From JAACFF01 sp963807975 (lineage in GTDB: Bacteria > Chloroflexota > Anaerolineae > Promineifilales > Promineifilaceae): DNA of 64,000 nucleotides. The translations under genes and the position numbers were made by a program. Shown one piece after another: positions 1 through 8,945 of the stretch. Position 1 is the first letter of the stretch. Every line of letters starts with the position of its first letter. Location of the stretch: NCBI GenBank assembly GCA_963807975.1, contig CAWEDV010000001.1:2480001-2544000 (forward strand), given 5' to 3'. The notes under the pieces were generated by a model. The model did not search any database, was not told the origin of the DNA, and was given only the letters and a program-made list of their open reading frames with translations.

Positions 1-54
1 ATGGCCTATGGCTCATGGTTCCTTGTCCACATTTTCCCAGTCATGGTGAAAACG

Positions 55-3000
55 ATGGATAGCCAGGTAAAAGACAAGAAAAAGCAGCCAGTCGGTGCGG
101 CATTAGTCGTCGGTGGCGGTATTGCGGGCATGCAAGCTTCCCTGGATATGGCTGACCAGGGCTTTAAGGTATACCTGGCTGAAAAGAAATCCGCCATTGG
201 CGGGCATATGGCGCAGTTGGATAAAACCTTCCCCACCAATGATTGCGCTATGTGTACCATCTCGCCCAAATTGGTCGAAACTGGACGGCATCCCAACATC
301 GAGATCATGACCAATACAGAAGTACTGGACATCGCCGGTATGGTTGGTGATTTTCAGGTCCGGGTCAAGCACGAACCACGCTACGTCGTTGCAGAAAAAT
401 GCGTGGCTTGTAACGATTGCGCCGAAGTATGCCCCGTAATCATTCCCGATCCATTTAACGAAGGTCTGGCACCCCGCCGTGCCGCATTCAAGCTGTACCC
501 GCAGGCCGTGCCCAACGCCTATGCCATTGAAAAACGGGGTATCGCTCCCTGCCGCGATGCCTGCCCCGCAGGCCAGCGCGCCCAAGGTTATATCGCCCTC
601 ATCCGTGACGGCCGTTGGCACGATGCCCTGCGCGTAATCAAAATGGACAATCCCTTTCCTGGGATTTGCGGCCGTATTTGCAACCATCGCTGCGAAACCG
701 CCTGTAATCGCGGCCTGGTCGACGAGCCGGTCAACATCCGTGCCCTGAAGCGCTTCGTCACCGACAAAGTTTACGAGGAACCTCGCCAGCCCCTGCAGCC
801 CCTGCCCCGTCAATTTGCAGAACGCGTGGCCATCATCGGCGCCGGACCCTGCGGCCTAACCGCTGCCCAAGACCTCATTCGCTCTGGATACGGGGTGACT
901 GTCTTTGAAGCAATGCCCGTCGCCGGAGGCATGCTGCGCCTGGGCGTGCCCGAACATCGCCTGCCCACAGCCATTGTCGAACGAGAAGTACAAGACATCG
1001 TCGACCTCGGTGTCGATTTACGCCTCAACCACCCCGTCGACAACTTGGACGATTTATTTGAGCAGGGCTATGAGGCCGTGCTGATCAGCGTCGGCGCCCA
1101 CGAAGGGATTCGCCTGCCCATCCCTGGAGCCGATCTAGACGGCGTGCTCATCAACACCCACTTCCTGCGTGATCTGCGACTGGGCAAAATTGGTAAAGCC
1201 AACCAATGGCCAAAACATTTTCCCTTGGGTGAGCGCGTGCTCGTGCTCGGCGGTGGCAATGTAGCCATCGACTGTGCGCGAAGCGCCGTGCGCCTTGGAG
1301 CAGAAGTCCACCTCGCCTGCCTCGAAAAAAGATCCCAAATGACCTCCCATGATTGGGAGATTGAAGCAGCCGTTGAAGAAGGAGTCATCCTTCACAACAG
1401 CCGCTCCTTCGAGCGCATCCTGGATGATGGCACTGGACACGTAAGCGGCGTCGAGTGTAAGGCTGTGAACACCTTCCACTTTGATGATGCGGGCCGGCTG
1501 CAAATTGAGAAAACACCCGGCAGCGACCATGCTATCCATTGTGACACCGTTATCTTCAGCGTCGGACAACGCGCCGGTTTGGCCTTCATCCCCGATGATG
1601 CTGGTGTGGGCATGACCGCCCAACAGACCATCGCCATCAACCCCAAAACCCTGGCTGCCACGCGCGAAGGTGTTTTTGCCGCCGGTGATACAGTCTCCGG
1701 TACCGCCTTCGTCATCGAAGCCGTAGACAGCGGGCATAAGGCCGCCCAATCCATCATACGCTATCTACAAGGAGACGATCTAGAACCGGCACCCACACCA
1801 GATTTGCCCGTCGTTCATTTAAGCGAGCAAGAAATCGTCGCCCGTTTGGCCAGCGGTGAGATCATGCGCGAGCCGCGTGTGCCCATGCCTTGGCTTGCCG
1901 TTGCAGAACGCGTCCACAACTTCGCTGAGGTAGAAGGGGGCTATGATGAGGCAAGCGCCCAGCGTGAAGCAGCCCGCTGCCTCTCCTGTGGTATTTGTTC
2001 CGAATGCATGAGCTGTACCTTCGCCTGTGGCGTCAACGCCATTGATCACGACATGGTCGCCACAGAGGAGACAATGTCCGTTGGCGCTGTCATTCTCGCT
2101 CCCGGTTACCAGGTTTATCGTTCGGAAATGTCGGCCGAGTATGGCTACGGCCGTTTCCCCAATGTGATCACCTCCCTGCAGTTTGAAAGACTTCTCTCCG
2201 CTTCTGGCCCCACGCTCGGTCATGTACAGCGCCCCTCCGACGGCCATGCCCCGCAGCGCATCGCCTTCTTGCAATGTGTCGGCAGTCGCGACCAAAGCCA
2301 CGACTACTGTTCCGCCGTCTGCTGCATGGCCGCTACCAAGGAAGCGGTCATCGCCAAAGAACATGATCCCAATTTAGACATCCACGTTTTCTTCATGGAC
2401 ATGCGCGCCTTCTCCAAAGGATATTGGAGCTATTTTGAACGCTCGCGTGAAAGTTATGGCATCGAGTACACCCGCTGCCGCATTAGTAAGATCGACCAAG
2501 ATCCCGCCTCTCAAAATCTAATCATCAACTACCAGGGTGAAGATGGCCGGCTTTATGCCCTCACCTTTGATCTCGTCGTCCTCTCCGTGGGTATGGAGAT
2601 ATCAGAGTCCGTACGTGATTTAGGGCGCAGATTAGACGTCGAACTGGACGACTATGGCTTCTGCCACACTCCCCACTTCAACCCCATAGAAACTAGCCGT
2701 CCGGGCATCTACGCCGTTGGACCCTTCCGTGAACCAAAGGACATCCCCGAGTCCGTGATCGAGGCCAGCGGCGCCGCTGCCGCGGCAGCAGCCAACATCA
2801 GCGCCTCCCGCTTCTCCCTTACCCAGCACGTCGAGTTTCCGCCCGAACGAGATATTGGGACCGAAGAGGCGCGCATTGGCGTCTTTGTCTGCCACTGTGG
2901 CTCCAATATCGGCGGATTCGTCGACGTCGAAGCCACAACCGCGTGCGCTGCTTCCTTACCCCATGTCACCCATGCCGAAGCCAATCTCTACACCTGTTCG

Positions 3001-4638
3001 CAGGACAGCATCAAGCATATTACCGAAGTGGTCAAAGAACGCGATTTGAACCGCGTCGTGGTCGCCTCATGTACCCCGCGCACGCACGAACCGCTTTTCC
3101 GCGACAGCCTGCGTCAGGCCGGTTTGAACCCCTACCTATTTGAAATGGCCAACATCCGCAACCACTGCTCCTGGGTCCACTCCAACGACCGTGAAGCAGC
3201 AACGATCAAGGCCAATGATTTAGTGCGCATGGCCATCGCTCGCGCCGCTTTGCTTGAGCCCCAATACACCGTTGATGTTCCCGTTGAGCATACCGCGTTG
3301 GTCGTCGGCGGCGGTGTGGCAGGCATGACCGCCGCTATTTCTCTGGCCGATCAAGGCTTTCCCGTACACCTGGTGGAGAAAGAGGAAGAACTGGGCGGCA
3401 ACCTGCGCCATATATACACTTGCAGCGACGGCCGTAATCCCCAAGAAACAAAACGCCATCTCATCCAACAGGTGCAGTCCCACGAAGCCATCACCACCCA
3501 CCTGGGCCATCAGGTCGTCAATACAAGCGGATTCATGGGCAATTTCCGCAGCCTGATCCGGAACGGCCATGATCCCCAAGAAATCAAGCATGGCGTCACC
3601 ATCTTGGCCACCGGCGCCCAAGAATACCGCGGTTCCGAGTACGGCTACGGCAGCGACCCGCGCATCCTCACCCAACAACAATTCGAGCACCACCTCACCA
3701 GCCACCACTCACCGGATGTCATTCCCGCGCAGGCGGGAATCCCCACGGACGTAGTCATGATCTTGTGCGTCGGCCCCGCCGAAAAATTCTGCAGCCGCAT
3801 CTGCTGCACCGTGGCGCTAAAAAACGCCCTGGCCCTCAAAGAGCAAAATCCAGAAGCCAGAATCACTATTTTCTACAAGGACATCCGCACCTACGGCTTC
3901 ACCGAACGCCTCTATACCAAGGCCCGTGAAAAGGGCGTCATCTTCGTTCGCTACGACGATCAACACCTCCCCAAAGTCGCCCTGGTAGGGGCAGTTCGAG
4001 AACTGCCCTCCATGAGTGACTCGCAGCTCACCATACACGCCTGGGAGCCGGTTCTGCGCCGTCCCTTACTGCTCCAACCCGACCTCCTGGTCCTGTCCAT
4101 GCCCGTTGTGCCACAGGATGATGCCCATGCCACGGCCAGTCTGTTCAAGGTTCCACTTGACGCCGACGGCTTCTTCCAGGAAGCGCACATTAAGCTGCGC
4201 CCGGTTGATTTCAACACCGAAGGCGTCTTTATGGCCGGCATGGCTCATTATCCCAAGCTGCTCGATGAAACGATGATCCAGGCTCAGGCCGCCGCCTCGC
4301 GCGCGGCAAGGGTCCTGAGCAAAGAGACACTGACCGCGGGAGGCCAGGTCGGGGTCGTTGACGAATCGTTGTGTACCGGCTGTCTCACTTGTGTACGCAT
4401 CTGCCCTTTCGGTGTGCCCCTAATAAAGCCCAATTTGACCGGCGTCGGCAGCATCATGGGCGCAGCCTACATCGAAGCGGCCGTTTGCCAGGGCTGTGGC
4501 ACCTGTGTCGCCGAATGTCCCGCCCGCGCCATCCAGCTCATGCACTACACCGATACCCAGATGGTGGCTAAGGTAGACGCTTTAATGCATCCACCCGCTG
4601 TTTTTATACCGCTGGACGATGTCCTGGAGGTATCGTAA
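55..4638 (+). CDS. hdrA: HdrA-GltD-HdrA-ferredoxin fusion, flavin/Fe-S electron-transfer subunit
   Basis: Giant (about 1527 aa) cytoplasmic flavoprotein of the heterodisulfide-reductase A family. Counting from the ATG at 55: first HdrA FAD site (VVGGGIAGM, about 16-42), HdrA cysteine motif CAMCTISPK (about 64), ferredoxin motif CVACNDCAEVC (about 116), then an inserted GltD-like unit with its own Fe-S cysteines (about 165-220), FAD site IIGAGPCGL (about 260) and NAD(P)H site LGGGNVAID (about 398). HdrA resumes at CLSCGICSECMSC (about 642), and a second HdrA copy starts near 942 with a second FAD site near 1082. Two 4Fe-4S motifs end the protein (about 1440 and 1478). The frame is open to base 1, which is also ATG. 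I prefer 55 because GGTGA lies five bases upstream and family similarity starts about 12 residues later. It probably takes NAD(P)H electrons and passes them to HdrCB/MvhD/MetVF. A short palindromic repeat interrupts the second copy (3718-3744). Confidence 0.9.
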   Translation: MDSQVKDKKKQPVGAALVVGGGIAGMQASLDMADQGFKVYLAEKKSAIGGHMAQLDKTFPTNDCAMCTISPKLVETGRHPNIEIMTNTEVLDIAGMVGDFQVRVKHEPRYVVAEKCVACNDCAEVCPVIIPDPFNEGLAPRRAAFKLYPQAVPNAYAIEKRGIAPCRDACPAGQRAQGYIALIRDGRWHDALRVIKMDNPFPGICGRICNHRCETACNRGLVDEPVNIRALKRFVTDKVYEEPRQPLQPLPRQFAERVAIIGAGPCGLTAAQDLIRSGYGVTVFEAMPVAGGMLRLGVPEHRLPTAIVEREVQDIVDLGVDLRLNHPVDNLDDLFEQGYEAVLISVGAHEGIRLPIPGADLDGVLINTHFLRDLRLGKIGKANQWPKHFPLGERVLVLGGGNVAIDCARSAVRLGAEVHLACLEKRSQMTSHDWEIEAAVEEGVILHNSRSFERILDDGTGHVSGVECKAVNTFHFDDAGRLQIEKTPGSDHAIHCDTVIFSVGQRAGLAFIPDDAGVGMTAQQTIAINPKTLAATREGVFAAGDTVSGTAFVIEAVDSGHKAAQSIIRYLQGDDLEPAPTPDLPVVHLSEQEIVARLASGEIMREPRVPMPWLAVAERVHNFAEVEGGYDEASAQREAARCLSCGICSECMSCTFACGVNAIDHDMVATEETMSVGAVILAPGYQVYRSEMSAEYGYGRFPNVITSLQFERLLSASGPTLGHVQRPSDGHAPQRIAFLQCVGSRDQSHDYCSAVCCMAATKEAVIAKEHDPNLDIHVFFMDMRAFSKGYWSYFERSRESYGIEYTRCRISKIDQDPASQNLIINYQGEDGRLYALTFDLVVLSVGMEISESVRDLGRRLDVELDDYGFCHTPHFNPIETSRPGIYAVGPFREPKDIPESVIEASGAAAAAAANISASRFSLTQHVEFPPERDIGTEEARIGVFVCHCGSNIGGFVDVEATTACAASLPHVTHAEANLYTCSQDSIKHITEVVKERDLNRVVVASCTPRTHEPLFRDSLRQAGLNPYLFEMANIRNHCSWVHSNDREAATIKANDLVRMAIARAALLEPQYTVDVPVEHTALVVGGGVAGMTAAISLADQGFPVHLVEKEEELGGNLRHIYTCSDGRNPQETKRHLIQQVQSHEAITTHLGHQVVNTSGFMGNFRSLIRNGHDPQEIKHGVTILATGAQEYRGSEYGYGSDPRILTQQQFEHHLTSHHSPDVIPAQAGIPTDVVMILCVGPAEKFCSRICCTVALKNALALKEQNPEARITIFYKDIRTYGFTERLYTKAREKGVIFVRYDDQHLPKVALVGAVRELPSMSDSQLTIHAWEPVLRRPLLLQPDLLVLSMPVVPQDDAHATASLFKVPLDADGFFQEAHIKLRPVDFNTEGVFMAGMAHYPKLLDETMIQAQAAASRAARVLSKETLTAGGQVGVVDESLCTGCLTCVRICPFGVPLIKPNLTGVGSIMGAAYIEAAVCQGCGTCVAECPARAIQLMHYTDTQMVAKVDALMHPPAVFIPLDDVLEVS
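3718..3744. repeat. REP-like palindrome inserted in frame in hdrA
   Basis: ATTCCCGC (3721-3728), a four-base loop GCAG and GCGGGAAT (3733-3740) form a perfect 8-bp inverted repeat preceded by GTC. This is the core of a REP-type palindrome that is widespread in bacterial intergenic DNA. Here it is translated as VIPAQAGIPT in the variable linker before the ILCVG motif of the second HdrA copy. The equivalent linker of the first HdrA copy in the same protein has no such peptide. I saw no other copy in the window. Confidence 0.7.
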
Positions 4639-5060
4639 TGGAAAACTCGACATTACAAATAGTCGCCTTTAGCTGCGAGCACTGCGCCTACGCCGCCGCC
4701 GATTTGGCCGGAAGCCTACGCATGCAGTACCCGCCCGATGTCAAGGTCGTCCAGCTTCCCTGCACCGGCAAGCTGGACGTATTGCTGGCTCTGCAGGCTT
4801 TTGAGAGCGGTGTCGACGGCCTCATGGTCGCCGGTTGACTACCTGGAGATTGTCATTACCTGGAAGGTAATACCAACGCCAAGAGACGAGTAGGAAGGGT
4901 CAAAGAATTGTTGCAGGAAATTGGTCTGGAACCAGACCGGGTACGTATGTTTAACATATCCTCAGCCATGGCCGGTGGCTTCACCTCCGCTGCAGTAGAA
5001 ATGACGGAGCAGATTTCAGCTTTGGGTCCAAATCCATTAAGAAATGGGAGATCATTATGA
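4638..5060 (+). CDS. mvhD: MvhD-family selenoprotein (TGA at 4836-4838 read as selenocysteine)
   Basis: MvhD/FrhD-type 2Fe-2S electron-transfer subunit that links HdrA to its partner enzyme. Translation from ATG 4638, which overlaps the hdrA stop by one base (TAATG), gives 66 codons ending FVDGLMVAG-like sequence (GVDGLMVAG), then TGA, then LPGDCHYLEGN without any frame change, ending at TGA 5058-5060. The family has Cys at this position (AGC..GDCHY), so the product is about 140 aa, the usual length, with Sec at residue 67. The other conserved cysteines (CEHCAY near residue 14, the C of QLPCTGK, the C of GDCHY) are intact. The downstream metV start overlaps the true stop (ATGA, 5057-5060), which supports translation through the TGA. 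A SECIS-like hairpin follows at 4855-4871. A simple nonsense mutation is the alternative, but the tight coupling and hairpin argue against it. Confidence 0.87.
4855..4871 (+). promoter_or_regulatory. candidate bacterial SECIS hairpin of mvhD
   Basis: ATTACC (4855-4860), loop TGGAA (4861-4865), GGTAAT (4866-4871): a perfect 6-bp stem whose loop starts 23 nt after the TGA. Bacterial SECIS elements lie just downstream of the UGA inside the coding region. They have a short apical loop with a G in its first two positions, about 16-37 nt from the UGA. This hairpin meets those rules. The fit was judged by eye, without folding software. Confidence 0.65.
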
Positions 5061-5743
5061 TAGTTGCCGAACAAAAATCATTGGAAGAAGTAAAAACGCT
5101 GATTGGCGAAGCGGAAAAGGTGCTGGTCGTTGGCTGCGGCACTTGCGTTACCGTCTGCTTTGCCGGTGGCTCCCGTGAAGCGGCCATCACCGCGACATCC
5201 CTGCGCATGAGCTCCAAACTCAATGGGAACGCTATGGATGTCTCCGATGTCACCGTGCAGCGGCAGTGCGAATGGGAATATCTGGACCAAATCGAGGAAG
5301 AGGTCAAAGAGGCCGATGTCGTCCTCTCCCTCGGCTGCGGCATTGGCGTGCAGGCCATAGCCGAGCATTTTCCAGATACCTGGGTTGTGCCCGGTCTCAA
5401 CACCAGTTTCCTCGGTCTTCCTTCCGAACAAGGTGTTTGGGAAGAACGTTGTGCCGCTTGTGGCGACTGCATTCTTGGCCTGACCGGCGGCATCTGCCCT
5501 ATCGCCCGCTGCTCCAAATCCCTGCTCAATGGTCCCTGTGGCGGCTCTGAAGCGGGCCATTGTGAGATAGATCCCGAGGTCGAATGCGCTTGGCAGCTGA
5601 TTTATGACCGGCTAGTAAGCAAGGACAAACTACATGTCCTGCTCGATCTACAGCCGCCCAAGAACTGGCAGAAATCTCGTGATGGCGGCCCGCGCAAAAT
5701 TATCCGCGAAGATTTGCGCCTGGCAGCCGAAGATTCTGAGTAA
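5057..5743 (+). CDS. metV: MetV, methylene-tetrahydrofolate reductase zinc/Fe-S partner (MTHFR_C family)
   Basis: 228 aa. Family markers are the N-terminal VVGCGTCVTVCFAGG cysteine motif (about residues 24-40), SLGCGIGVQ (about 92), CAACGDCILG (about 133) and the diagnostic GPCGGSEAGHCEI motif near 160-172. In acetogens MetV binds MetF and carries Fe-S clusters and zinc, relaying electrons to the MetF flavin. The start overlaps the mvhD stop by four bases (ATGA), so translation is coupled. It sits between mvhD and metF, the arrangement expected for an Hdr-linked methylene-THF reductase. The assignment is strong from motifs and context. Confidence 0.9.
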   Translation: MIVAEQKSLEEVKTLIGEAEKVLVVGCGTCVTVCFAGGSREAAITATSLRMSSKLNGNAMDVSDVTVQRQCEWEYLDQIEEEVKEADVVLSLGCGIGVQAIAEHFPDTWVVPGLNTSFLGLPSEQGVWEERCAACGDCILGLTGGICPIARCSKSLLNGPCGGSEAGHCEIDPEVECAWQLIYDRLVSKDKLHVLLDLQPPKNWQKSRDGGPRKIIREDLRLAAEDSE

Positions 5744-5770
5744 GGTTTCTATTACCAAAAGGGTGAAGTG

Positions 5771-6805
5771 ATGAATGAAACAATAAGCAGCAATGGCCAA
5801 CTTGTCGGTTCAACCTTAGAGCGTGTCCTGCGCGCCGGAGAGTTCGCCGTAACCGGCGAGCTTGGCCCACCGCAAAGCGCCGACGGCGAAATCATCCGCA
5901 AGAAAGCGGCCCTATTAAAAGGGTACTGCGACGCGGTCAATATTACCGATAACCAAACCGCCATCGTGCGCATGTCCAGCATTGGTGCGGGAACCATTGT
6001 CGTTCAGGAGGGACTGGAACCAGTGATCCAGATGACCTGCCGTGACCGCAACCGCTTGGCCATCCAGGCCGACCTGCTTGGTGCCCATGCCTTGGGCATG
6101 CACAATCTACTCTGTCTGACCGGCGATCACCAAACCTTTGGCAACCACCCCACCGCCAAAAATGTTCACGACATCGACTCCGTGCAGATGGTGCAGATGG
6201 TTACGACCATGCGCGATGCGGGCACCTTCCAAAATGGGGATGCCTTCAAGGGCCAGGAACCACGCTTCTTTGTAGGTGCCGCCGCTGCCCCGTTTGCCGA
6301 TCCTATCGATTTCCGGCCCTATCGCCTGGCCAAGAAGATCAAGGCTGGCGCCGATTTCATCCAGACCCAGCTGGTTTACGACGTACCCGCCTTTGCCGAA
6401 TACATGGAAAAAGTGCGTGCTATGGGGCTGCATGAGCAGACCTACATCCTCGCTGGGGTTGGCCCGCTCAAGAGCCCAGGCATGGCCCGCTACATGAAGA
6501 ATAATGTGCCTGGCATTCTCGTACCGGACGAGATCATCGATCGTATGACCGCCGCCGGCAAACCCTGGGCTGACAGAAAGAAGGATGAGCTTACCCGCGA
6601 AGATAAGAAAGAGCGCTCACAGGCCTGGCGCGCGGAAGGGATTCAAATTTGCATCGACCTGATCCGCGACCTGCGCGCAATCGATGGGGTCGCCGGCGTC
6701 CATGTGATGGCCATCGAATGGGAGTCGGCCGTTAAACCCATCGTCGAAGGCGCAGGATTATATCCCCGGCCAAAAGTGCATGAAGCAGCAGGAACCAGCT
6801 TATGA
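5771..6805 (+). CDS. metF: methylene-tetrahydrofolate reductase MetF
   Basis: 344 aa TIM-barrel flavoprotein of the MTHFR family that reduces 5,10-methylene-THF to 5-methyl-THF in the methyl branch of the Wood-Ljungdahl pathway. The family is recognisable from FAVTGELGPP near the N terminus, the CDAVNITDNQ segment, the QMTCRDRNR strand-loop (about 88-96), LCLTGDH (about 115) and GADFIQTQLVYD (about 192). I chose ATG 5771 rather than the in-frame GTG 5768 because of the better spacing from AAAAGGG (about 5757-5763). It follows metV by 27 bases, and its stop overlaps the start of the hdrCB fusion by four bases, so the genes are one transcription and translation unit. Confidence 0.92.
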   Translation: MNETISSNGQLVGSTLERVLRAGEFAVTGELGPPQSADGEIIRKKAALLKGYCDAVNITDNQTAIVRMSSIGAGTIVVQEGLEPVIQMTCRDRNRLAIQADLLGAHALGMHNLLCLTGDHQTFGNHPTAKNVHDIDSVQMVQMVTTMRDAGTFQNGDAFKGQEPRFFVGAAAAPFADPIDFRPYRLAKKIKAGADFIQTQLVYDVPAFAEYMEKVRAMGLHEQTYILAGVGPLKSPGMARYMKNNVPGILVPDEIIDRMTAAGKPWADRKKDELTREDKKERSQAWRAEGIQICIDLIRDLRAIDGVAGVHVMAIEWESAVKPIVEGAGLYPRPKVHEAAGTSL

Positions 6806-8217
6806 ACGAACCAAAAGCCGCACAAGAACCAATGACCATCAAGCCCGACCTGGCAAACCGCATCCAGGAAGAACTAGGGCAGAATGTCTTCCTCTGCTAC
6901 CAGTGCGTCAAATGCACCAGCGGCTGCCCCGTGGGTGAATTCTTTGACTGGCAGCCCAACCAGATAATGCGTGCGGTACAGTTGGGACAGGAAGATATCG
7001 CCCTCGAATCACAGACGCCCTGGCTTTGCGCCGCTTGCCAGACTTGCACCACCCGCTGCCCACAGGACCTGGACATCAACGGCATCATGGAGTTCCTCAC
7101 CCGCGAAGCCGTCGAACAAGGATTAGAGCCACCCGTACCCCAAATCAAAGCCTTCAACGAAGCCTTCATGCGTGAAGTGCGCCTATGGGGCCGCGCCTAT
7201 GAACCAGGTCTGATGGCCGAAATGAAACTACGCAACCCGGGCAGCCTGCTCGATGACATAGATATTTATCTGGAGATGCTCAAGAAAGGCAAAGTTTCCA
7301 TCATGCCCAAGTTGGGACGGCCGCCGCGCAATCCCAAACCTCTACCGGAAGCAGCCCACGCCGTCGCCTACTATCCCGGCTGCTCCCTCCATTCCACCGC
7401 AGGAGAGTTTGATGGATCCGCCAGAGCGGTGGCCGAAACCCTGGATCTGGCCTTAATCGAGCCCGATGGCTGGGTTTGCTGCGGCAGTAGTGCCGCCCAC
7501 CGTATTGACCCCGTAGCAGCCACCGAACTGCCCATGCAAAACCTGGCCCTCATCGAACAGATCGGCTTTAAAGAAGTGACCATGCCCTGCGCCGCCTGCT
7601 TCAACCGCCACAAAGCAGCTCAATTTGAAATACGTCACGACCCGCAGCACAAGAGTGATGTCGATAAAGCCATTGGCTACGATTACCAGGATGTGGTGCA
7701 GGTCAACACCTTGACCGAAACGATCCTCAAACATGTTGGCGCAGAAGGAGTGAGGGCTAAGGTCAAAAAGCCGCTCTCTGGACTACGCGTCGTCGCTTAC
7801 TATGGCTGTCTGCTCACCCGCCCGCCCCAGGTGACCGAGGCGGAGCACCCTGAGAATCCAACCGATATGGATGAGCTGCTCACCGCCTTGGGCGCAGAAG
7901 TAGTCGATTGGTCCTATAAAACACTTTGCTGTGGGGCCGCCCACGCCTTAACCAGACCCGATATTGTGCGTTCGCTCAGCGGCAATCTCATCCACCATGC
8001 TCGCCAGGCCGGCGCGGAAGCCATCGCTGTCGCTTGTCCCCTCTGCCATATGAACCTGGACACACGCCAGATGCAGCTTGAATATCATGAATCGATGCCT
8101 ATCCTCTATTTCACCCAGTTAATGGCTCTGGCCCTAGGCTTACCAGATAAAGCGACCGCTTTCAACAAGAACGTTGTCGATCCCAGGCCGCTGCTTGTCT
8201 CCCACGATCTGCTGTAA
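6802..8217 (+). CDS. hdrBC: fused HdrC-HdrB heterodisulfide-reductase-like protein
   Basis: 471 aa. The N-terminal HdrC part has two 4Fe-4S motifs: CYQCVKCTSGCPV (about residues 33-45) and CAACQTCTTRCPQ (about 76-88). The C-terminal HdrB part has two CCG domains: YYPGCSLH...CCGSSAAH (about 190-233) and YYGCLLTRP...CCGAAHAL (about 333-383), plus CPLCHMNLD (about 412). HdrB CCG domains bind non-cubane 4Fe-4S clusters that carry out disulfide or related reductions. HdrB and HdrC are usually separate; here they are one chain. The start overlaps the metF stop (ATGA). With MetF as neighbour the likely role is electron delivery within a MetVF-HdrABC-MvhD complex rather than CoM-CoB reduction. Confidence 0.9.
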   Translation: MNEPKAAQEPMTIKPDLANRIQEELGQNVFLCYQCVKCTSGCPVGEFFDWQPNQIMRAVQLGQEDIALESQTPWLCAACQTCTTRCPQDLDINGIMEFLTREAVEQGLEPPVPQIKAFNEAFMREVRLWGRAYEPGLMAEMKLRNPGSLLDDIDIYLEMLKKGKVSIMPKLGRPPRNPKPLPEAAHAVAYYPGCSLHSTAGEFDGSARAVAETLDLALIEPDGWVCCGSSAAHRIDPVAATELPMQNLALIEQIGFKEVTMPCAACFNRHKAAQFEIRHDPQHKSDVDKAIGYDYQDVVQVNTLTETILKHVGAEGVRAKVKKPLSGLRVVAYYGCLLTRPPQVTEAEHPENPTDMDELLTALGAEVVDWSYKTLCCGAAHALTRPDIVRSLSGNLIHHARQAGAEAIAVACPLCHMNLDTRQMQLEYHESMPILYFTQLMALALGLPDKATAFNKNVVDPRPLLVSHDLL

Positions 8218-8230
8218 GCTGGCTTTACAT

Positions 8231-8878
8231 ATGGCAACACTGCACATGAAAGATTCCCGCGACTACCTCGCCTTACGCGTGATTGAACTGCGCGACGAAC
8301 TACAAGATCGGGACCCGGTTGTCCTTGCCGTAAATACCGGTTCCTCCTTCACCCCCATGGGATTAGGACAAGGAGAATTTCGCCTGTCTTTGTGGGATCA
8401 AGAACTCATCCTGAGCTGGCCCGAATTCATCGCCCATGATGCCCACTCCGGCGCTGCCTTGCCCACCTTTAACCTGGCCATGCTCGCCTATTACTTCCAC
8501 ACCTCCGACGGCACTCCACCCGCCGGAACCTGGATCTCATTTACCGACCTGCCGGACGGAAAATTCTATACCGCTGCCTTCCAGGGCTATACCGGCAGCG
8601 AACTGACCAAAACCTTTGGCAATGATTTACCCGCATTTATGGCCGCCGCCGCACAGGCTGGCGGACGTAAGGAAACATTCGGTGATGCCGCCTTCGCCTT
8701 CAAAGCGCTGCCCTATGTTCATTTGCTCGCCGTCGGCTGGCAAGGAGACGAGGATTTCCCTCCCTCCTATCGCATCCTCTTCGACGCCCACAGCAGCCAC
8801 CAGATGACCACCGACGCCTGCGCCATCTTAGGCAGCAAATTGACCAGCCACTTGATCAAGTCAACGGCAAAGGACTAA
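8231..8878 (+). CDS. DUF3786 family protein
   Basis: About 215 aa, soluble, no signal peptide or transmembrane segment. It resembles DUF3786 proteins, which commonly occur beside corrinoid, CODH/ACS or Hdr genes but have no established biochemical role. Visible segments include YLALRVIELRDELQDRDP near the N terminus, WPEFIAHDA, LAMLAYYFHTSDGTPPAGTWISF and LLAVGWQGDEDFPPSYRILFD. I took ATG 8231 (MATLHMKDSRDY), 13 bases after the hdrCB stop, rather than the longer in-frame start at 8174 that would overlap hdrCB. No metal-binding motif stands out. A role in the acetyl-CoA pathway is inferred from position only. Confidence 0.75.
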   Translation: MATLHMKDSRDYLALRVIELRDELQDRDPVVLAVNTGSSFTPMGLGQGEFRLSLWDQELILSWPEFIAHDAHSGAALPTFNLAMLAYYFHTSDGTPPAGTWISFTDLPDGKFYTAAFQGYTGSELTKTFGNDLPAFMAAAAQAGGRKETFGDAAFAFKALPYVHLLAVGWQGDEDFPPSYRILFDAHSSHQMTTDACAILGSKLTSHLIKSTAKD

Positions 8879-8886
8879 AATAACAG

Positions 8887-8917
8887 CCTTCCGGATCTTT
8901 AACGGGAATCCTGGAAG
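8887..8917 (+). other. intra-operon hairpin between the DUF3786 gene and cooC
   Basis: CCTTCC-GGAT and ATCC-t-GGAAGG pair around a short loop, in the only sizeable gap of this operon (8879-8945). There is no U-run after it, so it is more likely an mRNA processing or stability structure than a terminator. Confidence 0.35.
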
Positions 8918-8945
8918 GTCCAAAAACTGAAGGAGTATTGCCAAT

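Noticed and set aside
103..2364. Antisense frames of 180-236 codons under hdrA
   Set aside because: No recognisable domains; a by-product of the GC-rich codon pattern of the real gene.
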